The notes under the pieces: generated by a model
Seen by the model: only the letters and a program-made list of their open reading frames with translations
Told to the model about the DNA's origin: nothing
The model's database searches: none
Part shown: positions 45,618 through 57,674 of the stretch, one piece after another
Layout: each line of letters starts with the position of its first letter
Position numbering within the stretch: the first letter of the stretch is position 1
Position numbers and translations under genes: made by a program
Source of the DNA: Salvator merianae
Taxonomy: Eukaryota; Chordata; Lepidosauria; Squamata; Teiidae
Assembly (NCBI GenBank): GCA_003586115.2
Contig: QVOM02000116.1
Coordinates: 39,748,128 to 39,812,127, forward strand
Length of the DNA: 64,000 nucleotides
Direction of reading: 5' to 3'

Positions 45618-45701
45618 TAGGTTGTTATTGTCCTTCCTGCTAGTAGCACTTCCACTGTAGATGGCCAAAGAATGATCCTGTAGTTAGAAAGCTAGTGGGG
45701 A

Positions 45702-45708
45702 TCAAAAA

Positions 45709-45745
<37 letters not shown>

Positions 45746-45746
45746 G
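45702..45746. repeat. A-run followed by AAAAG repeat
   Basis: About 22 A followed by GAAAA units. Confidence 0.9.
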
Positions 45747-46455
45747 GCCAACATATTTTTTTATAAAGAATGTTTTATAAAGAATGATTCAAAATATTCT
45801 GAACGTCTTCTTGACTTTCACTTGGTAATTTGCCTGGCCGGCCAGGCCATTTTCACTAAATGTGTATCTCTGAAACCTGAGATTACTCTGTATCTGGAGG
45901 AATGGCATTTTAGGGAATATACACATGCTGCCTTCATGATAGAAAAAATGGAGATATAAGCAAAGGTGAAGTTATGAGCGGGATGGGGCCCCAACAAAGA
46001 AATCAAGATCCCTCCCCATAGAATGCAGAGCCAAAGTAGACATGCCTGGACCAAATGGCTGCCTGTAATGGTTATGGGACATCTTTTGGCTACTAGGTCC
46101 TGGCAAAAACTATGGTCCCAAGCAATGGTAGCTAAGCCCCTGGATAGAAGTGTAAGAAAAATGATAAATAAGAATACTCAGGCTTTATCTGTCTTAGCTG
46201 CTGCAGTGTGGGCAGGAGAAGCTCACTCACCCCTACAAGGTCTTGAACTGGCCCTTCAAGGTCATTGTTACCAGACTGCAGGAATGTGAGCCACAGATAA
46301 GTCCATCTTGGATTCTGGCCATTGAGACAACCAAATACTAGCATGCTGTTAATTGTGCAGGAAGCCTCCCCCTCCCAGAGTGTAGCCCTGCCTCCCCATA
46401 CTAAACAGCCTCAGGGTGTTTTTGCAAATATTTAATTGGTGCACAGAAAACTTAC
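45747..46455. other. Unassigned intergenic DNA
   Basis: Nothing recognised. Confidence 0.35.
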
Positions 46456-46458
46456 TCA

Positions 46459-46913
46459 GGCTGTATCCAGACAGGGTCAAAACCCTGTAATTATTTAATA
46501 ATTGTACCTGATTTGCCAGACATGATCACAGTGCTCCCGATACAGCCCCGGAACATAGACCCGATTTACCAGGTTATTGTTATTCTGGTCAAATTAACTA
46601 TCGTAGTGCAATATCCTGTTATTCTATAGTTGCAACTCTGGATTATTGCACGAGAAATACAGCAAGAGTTCAGCACGAGCTGTTGCTACCCAGAAATGCT
46701 TCATGTGATACTGTTGGCCATCTGTACAACATGATGGGAGGGTTAGGTCACATGGGAAGAAAATTTTGCAGCTGTAGCGTCACTCTGCTTCTTTGGCAAA
46801 TGCTGAAACACGGAGAATCAATCTAATGTCTAGACAATGTATGATAATTCTGGATGTGCTTTATACCGGTAAATCAATCAATTGCAGAACAAAAAACTTG
46901 TCTGGAGGTAGAC
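46459..46913. mobile_element. PIF/Harbinger-like MITE, TCA flanks
   Basis: Left GGCTGTATCCAGACAGGGT, right AACTTGTCTGGAGGTAGAC, flanked by TCA at 46456-46458 and 46914-46916. 455 bp, same family as 12089-12942 and 28534-28976. It contains CCAGACATGATCACAG, parallel to CCAGACACAATCACAG at 2430. Confidence 0.82.
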
Positions 46914-46916
46914 TCA

Positions 46917-49900
46917 GTGGGGACACTGTGTTCTTTAGGGTGAATGTAGCAAACCCACACAGCAGTTGCAGGTTATTGGTTAAATGGACATTAGTGCAGA
47001 ACTATGACCAATATTTGATAGCTCTTATCAGCATTCATAATATGATATGGAGCATTCCAAAGACGGATCTTGATTGTAGAACTGGTTCAATGCCCCTTTT
47101 TTCATTTACAACATTTTATCTGACAGTTGATTAGAAGCTGTGTTAAAAGTAGTTTTAAAAAAGAAAGCTGTTTTTAAAACCAGTATAGTTGTAAGCATAA
47201 TAAAAGTCATGAAGGTATGGATATTTTATGAAAATGTTTAATTCAACTGTTTCTTTGGAATGTCGTAATCATTGTTTGGAAATTTAAATTACAATTCAAT
47301 TCTAAGTGGTATTCTGTTTTCTGTTTTTTTTTTTTAATGGTACTCAGTGTCCAAGAATACAAACGTCATTTAAAGTTAAGGCTTTGCTGTCATTTTGAAA
47401 TAACAATTTAAAAGTGTCATATTGTCATAGAAAATAAAAAAATTTCTGTAAAAAAATTTGCACAAAATTTTATGATGGTACAAAACATGGAGCAATAATA
47501 TACCAGTAAAATGAAATCATTTTACTACAGAAGATTTTTTATAGTTTTTTGATAAAGAAAAAAATATGTTATTTTACACTTTCAAAATTATGAAACAATC
47601 TAAAACAATATAAACTGAACATTTTGTAACACTGCCTTTACAAATTAATAACTTTATAAACATATAATTTTAAAATATATTTATCAGTGCAAGATTTTTT
47701 AAATTCATTTAAAGTTGCAGTATCATTTTTTCCTTTATTAAAGGGTGGTTTTCATTCAATTGCCTTTTGACAAAACCATATCCCTCATATTCTGCTCTAT
47801 TACTAAATACCTCAAGAGAATAAGTGTGGTTTTATTCTATTTGTATTATTTCCCTTCTGGCTTACCAGTTTCAAAGTATCTGTGCTGGCAGATCTCCTCA
47901 AAGCTGACGTAAAATTCCATATAATTTTGCCATTATGGGATGTTACAGAGTTACAACAGCCAAAACTTCCAATCATGGATTGTTTTCTCTCTCTTTTTCT
48001 TTTTGCTGGCACAGAAAATTTAGGATGAAGCCATAGGAAAAAAATGTGTGATGCACCAAACATGACTCTTATATGACTTTATTTGTTTGTTGGAAGCTGA
48101 CATGCAATGAAACCAATGGAAAATGCTTATAGCAAATCCCTGGTAGAGCCCAAAGCTTTTGAGTTCCAACTAGAACAAAACAAATAGCTAACCCCATGTC
48201 TGTTTTAAGAACATTGATTTTCTTTTTTTTAAGAATCTATTTTGGATTTTAAAAAATGGGATTATTTTTCCAACTGGGAAGAAGGGTACAATATGCAGCA
48301 TCTATTCATGCTAATATGTTCCATGTTGTTGGCTGAGAACTGTTTATGGTATGATTTTTATCACATCATGTTATTATTTAATAGTCACTCGACAGCATTT
48401 AAAAGATTTTAATGAGTTGCTGAAGCACTTAGCATGTCACATCTTGGTTCTGTATAATGCCTAACATGCTTTGGTAACAGTCCTAAGCTATGACCACATC
48501 AGGGTTTGATGCCAAACTAACACGAGTATCAAAGCTCATATTCATGCCCTACACATGCATGCACATTGCCTGGTGCACACAGGGTGCTCAGGCGGACGTT
48601 CACAGTGCTCTGCCAGAAAACCTTACTAAAGAGATGTGCCTGTAGAGTAAGCTAGAAGATCTTCCAGTTGCCATTATCAGGCAGTGTGGATGCTGCTGAT
48701 GAGACTCATGCCATTCTGAAAGCTGGCAAGCGGGTTCAGGTCATGTGAATCTGCTTCCAAGCCAGCTTCAGGAATGGAGATTCTCATGTTTACCACTTGC
48801 ATGTGCTCCAGGAATGTCAAATGACATGTGTGAACAAGTGCCCCAGATGAAATCTTGACATTATAGAACATAATTTCAGATACTCTTCCATGAAGGCATC
48901 TCACAGGGAGTTCTCATAAGGCAAATAATCAAGCATTAAGATGAACTACCAAGGAAAGGCATTGCTAACACAGGTTTTCCACGGGTCACCAGCACTTCTA
49001 TTCTCATACAACAGTGCTAGGAAAGATCATTGCTTGAGAATTTCAAAAGCTGTTGCTTAAGAAGTTTCAATTCCATAATTGTTACCCAAAATGGGCTAAT
49101 GGACAATGATTACCACTGCTGCCACACAAGCTAATTGTGATAAAAGCTGAGTCCGGGATTACCTCCAGATAATGCACCTGCCTCTCCTGGGGAAATGAAA
49201 TCACACTGTAATGGAAGTTGTAGTCCAAAAATAAACTTTTCTAAAATCACCTATCGAAATAGATTGTGTCTCTAACCAACAACAGAAAAAGCGTGTCTGG
49301 TATGAGCCAGATGAGTGCAGTGACTGCATATCTGCAACCCCTCCAGGTCTGCCCTTGGTGGTACTGTGCTGGTAAACTCTGATGAAGGACTCCAAGGGCA
49401 GTTGTGCCTTCACTGCTCACTAGATGGCAGTGGTGGGGACAGCTTACCTTGGCCAATTCCTGCCTAGTGCAAACTAGAACAACACAGAAAATGTCAACCT
49501 TTCGAGGCCATTTCCTGTCCAGTACTAAATTGCTCCGGGCAGAAACTTCAAAGCCTGCAAAGCTAGGAGACACTGGCATGGACGAGCCAGGCTTCTGTCT
49601 CACAGCACAATTGGCTGGCTGTGCAGATGCGACCAGAATTGGGCTAGAGGGTCACATGGCTTGCCTTGGTAGATGCCTGCTTCATATGCTCATGTGAATG
49701 TTCATATATTTACATGCTCTTTCTTTTTCAGTGCTGTTCCACAGGCTTTGTTAATTGCTTCCAAGAGATCTGCTAAGTATACAACTTTGCAATGAAATGG
49801 CTCTTTAGATGGTCACAAAACAAGGAAACCTAATATAAAAGTCAATAGTTACACAAGACAACTATCCACATAAAGCAAGCACAGTCAAAATCTTGGGAGT

Positions 49901-50213
49901 GCTTCCCCCCCCCCCCTTTAAGAACTATCAAGATGTTCTAATTATATTGCAATTAATTCTGTCCTGATTCTTTTTCTTATGGTAATTATTATACTTGAAT
50001 GCAGTTTTACTTGAGTGAAAATGCATTATTTAACCAGAGCAAACCTCCATTTTCAGTGACATGGTTTGATGTAGTAAATCCCAGTTGTCACCATGCAGAA
50101 GACATTTGAACAAAATATTCCCTATTTGAAAATGATGTGGCAAAAATCACCATGTGGGGACTTGTCATTATGTTGTTTATATACTTTGGACAACAGTTTA
50201 ATATTGAAATGCT
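46917..50213. other. AT-rich, transposon-poor block downstream of NRP1
   Basis: About 47150-48480 is strongly AT-rich with no recognisable transposon. 49200-49700 holds unclassified repeated DNA shared with 23.9 and 43.7 kb. The rest is unassigned. This could hold additional 3' UTR or regulatory sequence of NRP1, but nothing in the sequence proves it. Confidence 0.4.
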
Positions 50214-50217
50214 CTAT

Positions 50218-50513
50218 GTCTGGGTCTCCACTTATGGAGCTAGGTGGCTCTGTTTTGGCTGGATGGGAGGTGCCCTGATCCACGGTGCAAAAAGACACCT
50301 CCGTATCTCAATTTTGGAGGGCAGAGGTGCCATTTCAGGTGAGCGATCGGCAGTGCCTACATGCAGGGCACAAATGATGCCCTGCAAACAAGATGCCTCT
50401 GAAGGCAATCACACCAGTAAAAGGAGCCGCACGATCGCCATGAGGTGCCTGAGGGCAGCAGGCATCTTCTCTCCTGGATATGAGCACCTCAGATGGTAAG
50501 TGGAGACATGGCC
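50218..50513. mobile_element. MITE with GTCTCCACTTA ends, TAT target duplication
   Basis: Left GTCTGGGTCTCCACTTA, right TAAGTGGAGACATGGCC, flanked by TAT at 50215-50217 and 50514-50516. 296 bp. Related to 20294-20594 and 37519-37844. Confidence 0.78.
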
Positions 50514-50837
50514 TATCAGTTGCTAATTTCTTTGACTATAGGCTTTTTCATTGTTAAATCAGCTGCTCCTGCAAAAAGGGAAAGAGAGGAAATACGACCG
50601 AATTGTATAGTGAGTTAGATTTGGAACATTCGTATTGTTTAGAACTTTTAAGGTAGAGATAGGAAAGTGATGGCCATTTATTGTTTCTCAACATCCATTT
50701 CCATTAGCCAGTCTGGCTGAAATTCAGCAACATCTGGAAAGCCATAGTGTGGCTATGTGGCATTTAAGGTATTAATTCTAACCCAAGACTCATTTTTGTT
50801 TAGCCAATTACTTGTTGGCTGAGCCCATCTAGGAACG

Positions 50838-50843
50838 TTTATT
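50838..50843 (-). terminator. Candidate NRP1 polyadenylation signal AATAAA
   Basis: TTTATT on the plus strand reads AATAAA on the gene strand. It is the first such hexamer downstream of the stop codon. Another lies near 50676. Without transcript data the used site is unknown. Confidence 0.3.
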
Positions 50844-52116
50844 TGTAGCAGCATCTGTATAGGTTTAGTTAGCATGAATAAATTCCACATAGAGATATGA
50901 TTACCCTTACAGTGAACAGCAGGAAATGCTCTTTGCAATAAAAATTATTCACTGTTGTCTATTAATAGCAATGGCTAGTACAAAATTCAAAGGCTTATTT
51001 CATGGCTTACTAAAGCAAAAAAAAGATACTGTTACTTTACGCTGTTAACAAGAAACCCAAAGTTCAACTTTGGAGAGTAAAAGTTAAGCAGTTTCCCTTA
51101 CATTAAAACAAAAACAAAAACAAACGAGAAAACCCAAAACACAACACAAAGTCTAGTAAAATCCATTTTGCCATTACCAGCAAATTAAAGCTGCATTTTC
51201 TTTCCTTGACAATGGCAAATACTTATGCAACAATCTACTCAGAGACAAAGAGAGAGCAGAAAAGAGAGAAAGAGATTTCTTTTTTATACTTGAAAATACA
51301 TTCTATATGAAAGAACAATAAAAGGAAGAGGACTGGGGGAAGGGGGGGATATTGCAACTTTGTACAAAAATGGTCTAGAGAAATAAAATCAAAATACAGG
51401 GAAGTGGAAGAATCAAGCTGCCAAGTTGCCCAGTTTCCTTAGCCCTCATTTTTCCAGGTTTACGTAAAATATACTTTTTTGTTAGTCAAGTAAGACCACA
51501 GGATAAGGAATAAGGATAAGCATTTTAACTGGAGATGGCCGAGCTGGAATCAATGATAACACAATGGAAAGCAGTACGAACAAAAAGGCACTTAAGAGGA
51601 CACACTAGCCAGTGCCAAAGACTTTTGCTTTTTTTTGTTTTTTGTTTTTTTTTACAGTTCTAGGCAGTACAATTGGTTTGCCGGTTGTTTCTGGATGATG
51701 GCACGTATTTCTTGTATGGAAGTCACGAGCACAAACTTTAGTACAACATTGAAACATCAATAAAAGTCTGACTGTATTGCTTCGTAAACAGAGCTGACAC
51801 ACTAAAACAGTACTGATGCTACAGTACCTTTTCCTCTTCGTCTTCTTTTTCTTCTCCCCTAACCCTCCTTTGCCTATGCACAACACAAGCAAATATACAC
51901 AAATACAGATTCAGAAATCCACTAAGTTGCTGTAACTTGATTTGTTTGTTTTGTTTGTTTCTGGGCACTGAGCTACAGACAGCATGTCCATCCAAAGGAC
52001 CCCTATTGAAATACATTTTGCGACAGCATCTTGGATTTTTGCACAGTAAAAATAAAATGTACTCATCCAAGGGGTGCCAAGGAGAAGAGGAAGGAAACAA
52101 AACTAAGAGGAGGAGG

Positions 52117-52196
52117 GGATGGGGAAGAAAGATAGGAGGGAGAGAAGGAAGGAAGGAAGAAAAAAGGAAAGAAAAAAAGAAAAGAAAAAAAGAAAC
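52117..52196. repeat. Purine-rich tract in the NRP1 3' UTR
   Basis: GGAAGGAA and AAAGAAAA units; the gene strand reads as a long C/T-rich stretch. Confidence 0.85.
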
Positions 52197-52480
52197 ACCC
52201 CCTCTTAAGTCAATCATACTTGGTCTCAACACCAGCATTTGATTATTTCAAATTAAAACAAAACATAAGTAGACTGTACATGATTCAGATTGTTTAACAC
52301 AGATTGTTGTCCATGTTTTTAGTATATCTGTTACACTCACTGAAGCTCCTGAGAAAAGCTTGGCTCAGCGTCCTGAACGCAATTTTCAGCTTGTACAGTA
52401 AAAGAGGATCTGCAGTTCCCCAGCATACGCTAGTCTTTCCATCTCAATTCTCTGAAACTTTTTAAGCTGCTTCTACATCT

Positions 52481-52773
52481 TCATGCCTCTGAGTAGGTGT
52501 TCTGTGCATTCAGTTTATCTTTTTTCAATTTCACACCATCCACAAGTTCAAAATTGTAGTTCTCCAGTGCGGACAAGTTCCTATCTGACATTCCATTGTG
52601 CCAACAGGCACAATACAGAATAACCCCACAGATGGCTCCCAGAAGGACTCCTAAAGAACTCATGGCTATGATGGTGATCAAAATCGGGTCCAGAGTCTTC
52701 AGCACATTGCCTGGCTTTCTGGATATGTTATCATTGTAGTGCTCCTCAGGTTCATGGTAATCTGGAGTAGACC
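52481..52773 (-). CDS. NRP1: NRP1 last coding exon: juxtamembrane, transmembrane helix and cytoplasmic tail
   Basis: This exon encodes the C-terminus of neuropilin-1, the cell-surface co-receptor for class 3 semaphorins and VEGF-A. Read on the minus strand, it starts after a CTCTACAG acceptor with the last two bases of a Gly codon. It then encodes STPDYHEPEEHYNDNIS, a basic-hydrophobic stretch KPGNVLKTLDPILITIIAMS, and a helix with the tandem GxxxG pattern of neuropilins (GVLLG, GAICG). The tail contains ENYNFELVDGVKLKKDK and ends NTYSEA before a TGA at 52481-52483. The terminal SEA is the known PDZ ligand for GIPC1/synectin. The segment from the helix to the stop is almost identical in vertebrate NRP1, so identification is secure. 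The acidic juxtamembrane stretch is the divergent part. Confidence 0.97.
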
Positions 52774-53105
52774 CTGTAGAGGAACAAAGAGTAGTCACTT
52801 AGAATGCTCAGGTACCTCTCTCAATGCTGAGTAAATATAAGAAACGAACAAAGGTAGGCAGCAGGGGCGGGGAAGTACATTGGCTTATCAGGGGCACAGA
52901 GGAGTGTCTGCCTGTATACAATGCTGCCTGTATACTGCAGGGAGAGGCTAAGTGCAGGCCTGTGATAGGCCTGTGATTACTTCTATGGGCACTTCACCAG
53001 GCACCCACAGCAATCAGAATGCAGGTAGGTACTTCTCCCTGCTCCTGGTAGCCTGGAAAAGGCCCATACAAACCCTGGGTTCCTGGTCAAAATTCAAGGG
53101 CCATC

Positions 53106-53185
53106 GTTATTTATTTGTTTTCTTTATTTAGGAATGTATATTCCACCCCTCACCCAAAAGTCCCAGGGTGGATTAAAATCATTTT
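53106..53185 (-). mobile_element. L2-type LINE 3' tail, antisense
   Basis: TTATTTATTTGTTTTC, then GGAATGTATATTCCACCCCT and CCCAGGGTGG read as the reverse of an L2 3' end. Confidence 0.55.
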
Positions 53186-54199
53186 TGCCAGTTCAGCAGC
53201 TGAATTTGCTCATTTGTGCTCTCTGCTTCAGTTATGGATCTTGGTACAGACATCTGGTTTATAATTTACCCTACACATCTGAAAAGCTTCTTACACACTT
53301 GGTTAAAACAGAAATTGAACAGGACTACTGGATGGTAAACAGTAACAGAACAAGTCCAGTTTTTGAGTTTTGAGTTTCAGTGAAGAATTCCAGTGCTGCC
53401 TGTCTCTTGCCAGAATCTTTAAAAAATCTTAATTTTCAATGTTTCTGATATAGCTGAGGTTTTGTTTTTTACTCCTGATAAATTATCCTGAAGGTTTCTT
53501 TCAGGTTGCTGGAGCAAAAAGAATAGGGATGTACTAAGCCACTGTACATACAAAATTAGGGAGGAGGTTGTGGTGTTCATGTTTAGATAAAACTCTGGTA
53601 CAACTTTTGAATTCAGTCTGAAAATGAACTGAACTGGAGGGAATTTGATGAATGGTTGATTAGTTTGATTTCCCTCCTACATCCTGGCCTCTCTTCCTTT
53701 CCCCAGATTGTGTCCTGGCCTCTCTCCCTTTCTCTGGAGCTTGGAGATTTGTAGAACCAGCTGGATGGTTCTAGATTTGGGGTTGAACAGGTCACTCCCT
53801 GGCCAGTTCAGGTTCATTACAGTTTGTGTTTTTGCACAGCAGAAAGGATGAGCAGTGACTTTCCATTCAACTTTAATCATCATGCAGTAGGGCAAATCAT
53901 CTTTTGATCTGATGCATTGGTAAGCCTGGTTTGTTATGCCATAAAGGGATCAAAGACAAACAATGAATTGCCTTTCTAGGTGCATTTGTGTAAAAAGGCT
54001 GATGACAGGAGAAATTCAAATTGCTATCCTATAAGGCCCTATCCTATACACAAATGGCCACTTGCATCCTGAGTTATTATGGCCCCATCTACATGGCCAA
54101 AATGCCTGGGAGGGTAAGTCGACAAACACTTCTGCTTCTTTGCAGTCACTGAGGAAACACTTGCATAGTCCTCTGGGACTGTGCCAGATGTATGCTCAG

Positions 54200-54620
54200 A
54201 CCATGGATTCAATGTATCAGCACATTTCTGAAGAAGCCAATAGCCACACTGAGCCCATGGCTGGCCTACTTATAAGCATGGAAACTGTGCCTGAGGACAC
54301 TCTAGCTGGAGACCAATTTAAAGTAGCCCCTCTTGTGGCCCAGGCTGGGTCTCATCCACCACCATGTAGACAGGTGGTAGTGGCAGGATTGGTCTAGGAC
54401 CTGTTCTGGAGCTCCATGGCATTTTGCCAGGCTTTAGTAGACATCCTAGACCTGGGATCATTACCAGGGCCACAGGCAAATGTCTCTGGCCTACAACTCC
54501 TGCTGTTGGAGCTAAGCTGAGATGGCCATCTTGTGGACGGGCACAGGTACAATCCGTAGTGTCCCATTGCATTCCAAGGCCAGTAATGTTCTCCATAGTG
54601 TATGCCATTGGCACGCACAC
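54200..54620 (+). repeat. Unclassified interspersed repeat, paralogous to 7310-7680
   Basis: Shares AAAGTAGCCCCT, GGCCCAGGCTGGG, GTGGTAGTGGCAGGA and GGAGCTCCATGGCATTTT-type blocks, in the same order, with 7.3-7.6 kb. Confidence 0.5.
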
Positions 54621-55601
54621 AGAAGCTCCATGAGACTAAAAGAGAAATGGGAGTGGTCTTCTGGGAAACCCAATTAATATATTCTTGTTGCTACATTTCA
54701 CTCCAGGCTGCTGTATGAACAAGTGCGGTGCCCAGGAGTCAAAAATATAGCCAGCAATGTCGCTACAATTGCTGCAGGGACCAAAACTCCAGTGGATTCT
54801 GCTGGCCCTTCTGCTTTCCGGCAGGGACTCTGACTGCATTGTGGGGCTGCTGCAGGCAACATTCCGTTGCTTCAGCATTCCTGTGGGGCTACAAGAAGAG
54901 TCCTGCAGTTTATCACTGCTCCCAACATCTCTGCATCAGACTCTCTGCAACATAACCCAGATCCCAACCCTGTGAGGATGCAGCCTGTCTCCCTTGTAAA
55001 AATGGAAAAGCAAAATTCTCATCTGTTAATGTATTTTTAAAGTATTCATTCCAAAACATTTATATTCTGCTTCCAGCTGACCATCTCTACAAGATTTATA
55101 AGCAAGGTATAAAGAAGACTTGAACAATAGTTAGTGTAAGAAAAATAAAAACAGAAACAACATTAAAACAGGAGGCATAGGGAGATTTCTAGCGTGCTTG
55201 GCTCATCTTTAAGGGCTGTCAGTGGTGACTCCATTAATCTGAATTTATCTAAGTCCTATTTAAAGAACTAGAGTGTAAGAAAGGGACAGCAGGAAAAGCC
55301 TAGCAGCTGCTTATTGGCTTAACTTCTGGATAGTAGCTACATTAGAAAACAATATTTGACTGATATCAGTGCTGTCTGCTTAGGTTGCTATGGAGTAATG
55401 CTGTTTACCAGAAATTAACAGAATCAGCCCTGTGGCAAATACAGGACAAACAAGTCCTTGTTTTGCTTCTCCGTATAATCTCCCCCACTGATGCCATTCT
55501 TGATTTCCCCTGGCAGAGTTTGGACCATGGCAATTCTGTAAGAGACGTACATACTACGGATAATGATGCTTCTCCTGTGCCACCTGCCAGGTATGTCCTG
55601 C

Positions 55602-55622
55602 AGGTGTGTGTGTGTGTGTGTC
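55602..55622. repeat. Short GT microsatellite
   Basis: About ten GT units. Confidence 0.9.
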
Positions 55623-55824
55623 TCCTGGTTGCTATCATCTGTCTGCAGCCTTAGCATCTTTTAAAGGTATTTTACACACTTTAAAAATTCACACATGCAA
55701 GTACATAAAAACCTATACATGTTGGTAGAAGAGGTCTTATTGTTGTGTGTGAATTAAAAAGAATTTGAGTAATACTATAGTTTCCACAAGAGCCAAGTAA
55801 TTTTCAACTGAAGGAGCACTTTAC

Positions 55825-55881
55825 CTGTTTGATTAATATCTGGCTGATTTCTGTCCCTTTCATTTGCTGCATCATTTGACT
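55825..55881 (-). CDS. NRP1: NRP1 small linker exon (57 nt) between MAM domain and membrane
   Basis: A 57-nt exon lies between a TTTGCTTTTTAG acceptor and a CAG|GTAAAG donor on the minus strand. In frame with its neighbours it encodes a hydrophilic linker, roughly SNDAANERDRNQPDINQT. It starts with two bases completing a Lys codon and ends with the first base of the Gly codon finished by the last exon. It occupies the place of the human NRP1 linker exon (exon 16), which is known to be skipped in some transcripts. It is a multiple of three, so skipping keeps the frame. The sequence is weakly conserved, as expected for a flexible stalk. The call rests on position, phase match and consensus splice sites. 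Confidence 0.85.
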
Positions 55882-56489
55882 CTAAAAAGCAAAGACAATT
55901 GACGTTGATTATGAAGGTGATAAATACTGACTGGCTGGCATGCAGGCCGTAATGTATTGGGGATTTTTCCCTTGACTGGGAGCATGTTTATAGTAGTTCA
56001 ACAGAGCCGTTCATTAAGCTAGTGCCCTAAAATTAGTAAAAAACAAGGGGATAATGACTTTCAAGTCTGCCCTCTGCCCCAGCATGACACAGTTGGAGAA
56101 CGATCAGCAGGGAGCTTCTGTCTCTGGAAGATGAAATCAGGAGCATGTTTCATTCATTGTATTTATCATCATGGAGCCCTGTAGCTGTAAAACCTTTAAT
56201 AATGCATGAAGAGGGTTGAAATGCAGTAAGAGTTCTATTGCCCACTGCATGCCTGTAGATTGAAGGGCAAGACATGCACTCCTTCACTGGAAGGCCACAG
56301 AAGGGTACACAAGGATGTGTGGTTTACTTGGGTGCAGTTTTACTGAAATCAGGGTGCGTATCTGGTCACTTTCTTCATGTTACTTGCTGTATGGGGAGAA
56401 ACAGATGTGAAGGTAGCAGAGTAGTGATGTTGCAACAGCACAACAGTTTCACTCTGAAAAGCGACCTTCGCTTTCTCTTTTCTAACGCC

Positions 56490-56690
56490 ACGTTTATCCC
56501 ATTTGTAGTACCTTTCAGGCTCTTGTGCCATGTTCCATAGTTTTTCTGAGAACCTAAGCTTTTGGACATAGCTATGATATCCATCTTCAGAGGATTTGAC
56601 TTCTGTAGCTATGTCTGAAAGCTTAGGTTTTCAGAGGAGCTATGGAACATGGCACAACAGCCCAAATTCTACTACAAACGAGATTGAAAC
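56490..56690. mobile_element. Head-to-head pair of Penelope-like terminal units
   Basis: Minus-strand unit from 56590 downward: CTGAAGATGGATATCATAGC, TATGTCCAAAAGC, then CTATGGAACATGGCACAAG. Plus-strand unit from about 56606: TAGCTATGTCTGAAAGCTTA, then CTATGGAACATGGCACAACA. The arms are inverse for more than 50 bp (outer AAATGGG/CAAACG region to inner TAGCTA). In the minus-strand unit GGATAT can pair with ATGTCC between CTGAAGAT and AAAAGC. Confidence 0.6.
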
Positions 56691-57550
56691 CGGCCATGAA
56701 AGCCTACATTCTACCATGTTTATCTTCTTTTTGGTTCTGGAACTAGAAACTGACCAGGAGATTGTGGGGATAGAAGGAAGCACCATTCCTCTCCCCTCTG
56801 CTACTTGCTCTGCACAAAGCAATCTCCCTATCAAATGTTTTACTGGTTGGCAAATCTGACAATATCTTATGGGACCTGCAGTCATAAAAGTGACCTTTTC
56901 CGAACACGGTGGCCAGTGCTTCAAGACGTTCCCTGAAGATTTGTTGTGTTCCTCTGACCCCATTCATTGCACAGCAAATCCCACTTTGACTTGACACATC
57001 ACTTGATGGATAAAAGAGAGATCTGCTGCACAATTCATGCTTCAAAGAAGGCTCACACATCTGTGCACAGGGCTTCCAGAAGCTTCCAGGTACGGGCTGG
57101 TACTGCTGGGATCCAAGGATACCTTATCTTTTAAAAAGAAAGATTATTCTGATAGGCTGCATTTATGCAGATTTGTGCAATACAAAGATGCATAATCTAT
57201 TATTGTTTTGACTCTTTCTTTCTCCTTCCTTGCTAATTATTGTTTTTAAACTAGAGGTGCTTGATTTTAGGCAAATCTGCATCCTTGGTAGTCTTTTGTT
57301 TTTGCTGACTGTCCAGTCCAATTAGGCAGCATAAATGGTCACAGACAAGTAGGGGTCAAAATAAGCTCATCAGCCCAGAGAAAGTGCCAGATCAGGTAAA
57401 GCTGGCTTAGCAATGGATGGAGCTACAGTCCTCTGCTCAAACCAGGACTATTCATACTATGCCCTCCTGGAGCTGTCAAACTACAACTCTATCATTCCTT
57501 GTTATTAACAAAACTGGCTGGGGCTGATGGGATGCCATAGCCTGCGTACC

Positions 57551-57674
57551 CAGTTTAAATTAATATACTTTATATGCAATCACTAGATCCACTTACCCAA
57601 GAATAAGCTCAGTTAGGCTCACTCTTAGGTAAGCAGATTTATCAATTGCATATTAAGTGTATTAATTTAAACAG
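57551..57674. mobile_element. 124-bp AT-rich palindromic MITE
   Basis: Left CAGTTTAAATTAATATACTT, right AAGTGTATTAATTTAAACAG; the inverse match runs through TATGCAAT, CACTTACCC/GGTAAG and CCAAGAATAAGC to the centre. It is non-coding and lies in an NRP1 intron. Confidence 0.8.

Larger units (their letters stand above)
50815..52480 (-). other. NRP1: Probable NRP1 3' untranslated region
   Basis: Sequence downstream of the NRP1 stop is AT-rich and largely free of the transposons that fill the rest of the intergenic DNA. On the minus strand the first AATAAA after the stop is at 50838-50843, giving a 3' UTR of about 1.65 kb. A stretch at 52240-52310 (minus strand TACAGTCTACTTATG followed by a T-rich run) looks conserved with other amniote NRP1 3' UTRs, from memory only. 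A purine-rich low-complexity tract lies at 52117-52196. The end is uncertain because further AATAAA motifs occur below 50.7 kb. Confidence 0.4.
52774..55824 (-). other. NRP1: NRP1 intron before the last exon
   Basis: The intron lies between the 57-nt exon and the last exon. It holds an L2-type 3' end in antisense near 53106-53185, an unclassified repeat at about 54200-54620 related to 7310-7680, an AT-rich LINE-like fragment near 55030-55240 and a short GT repeat at 55602-55622. No additional exon was recognised. Confidence 0.8.
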
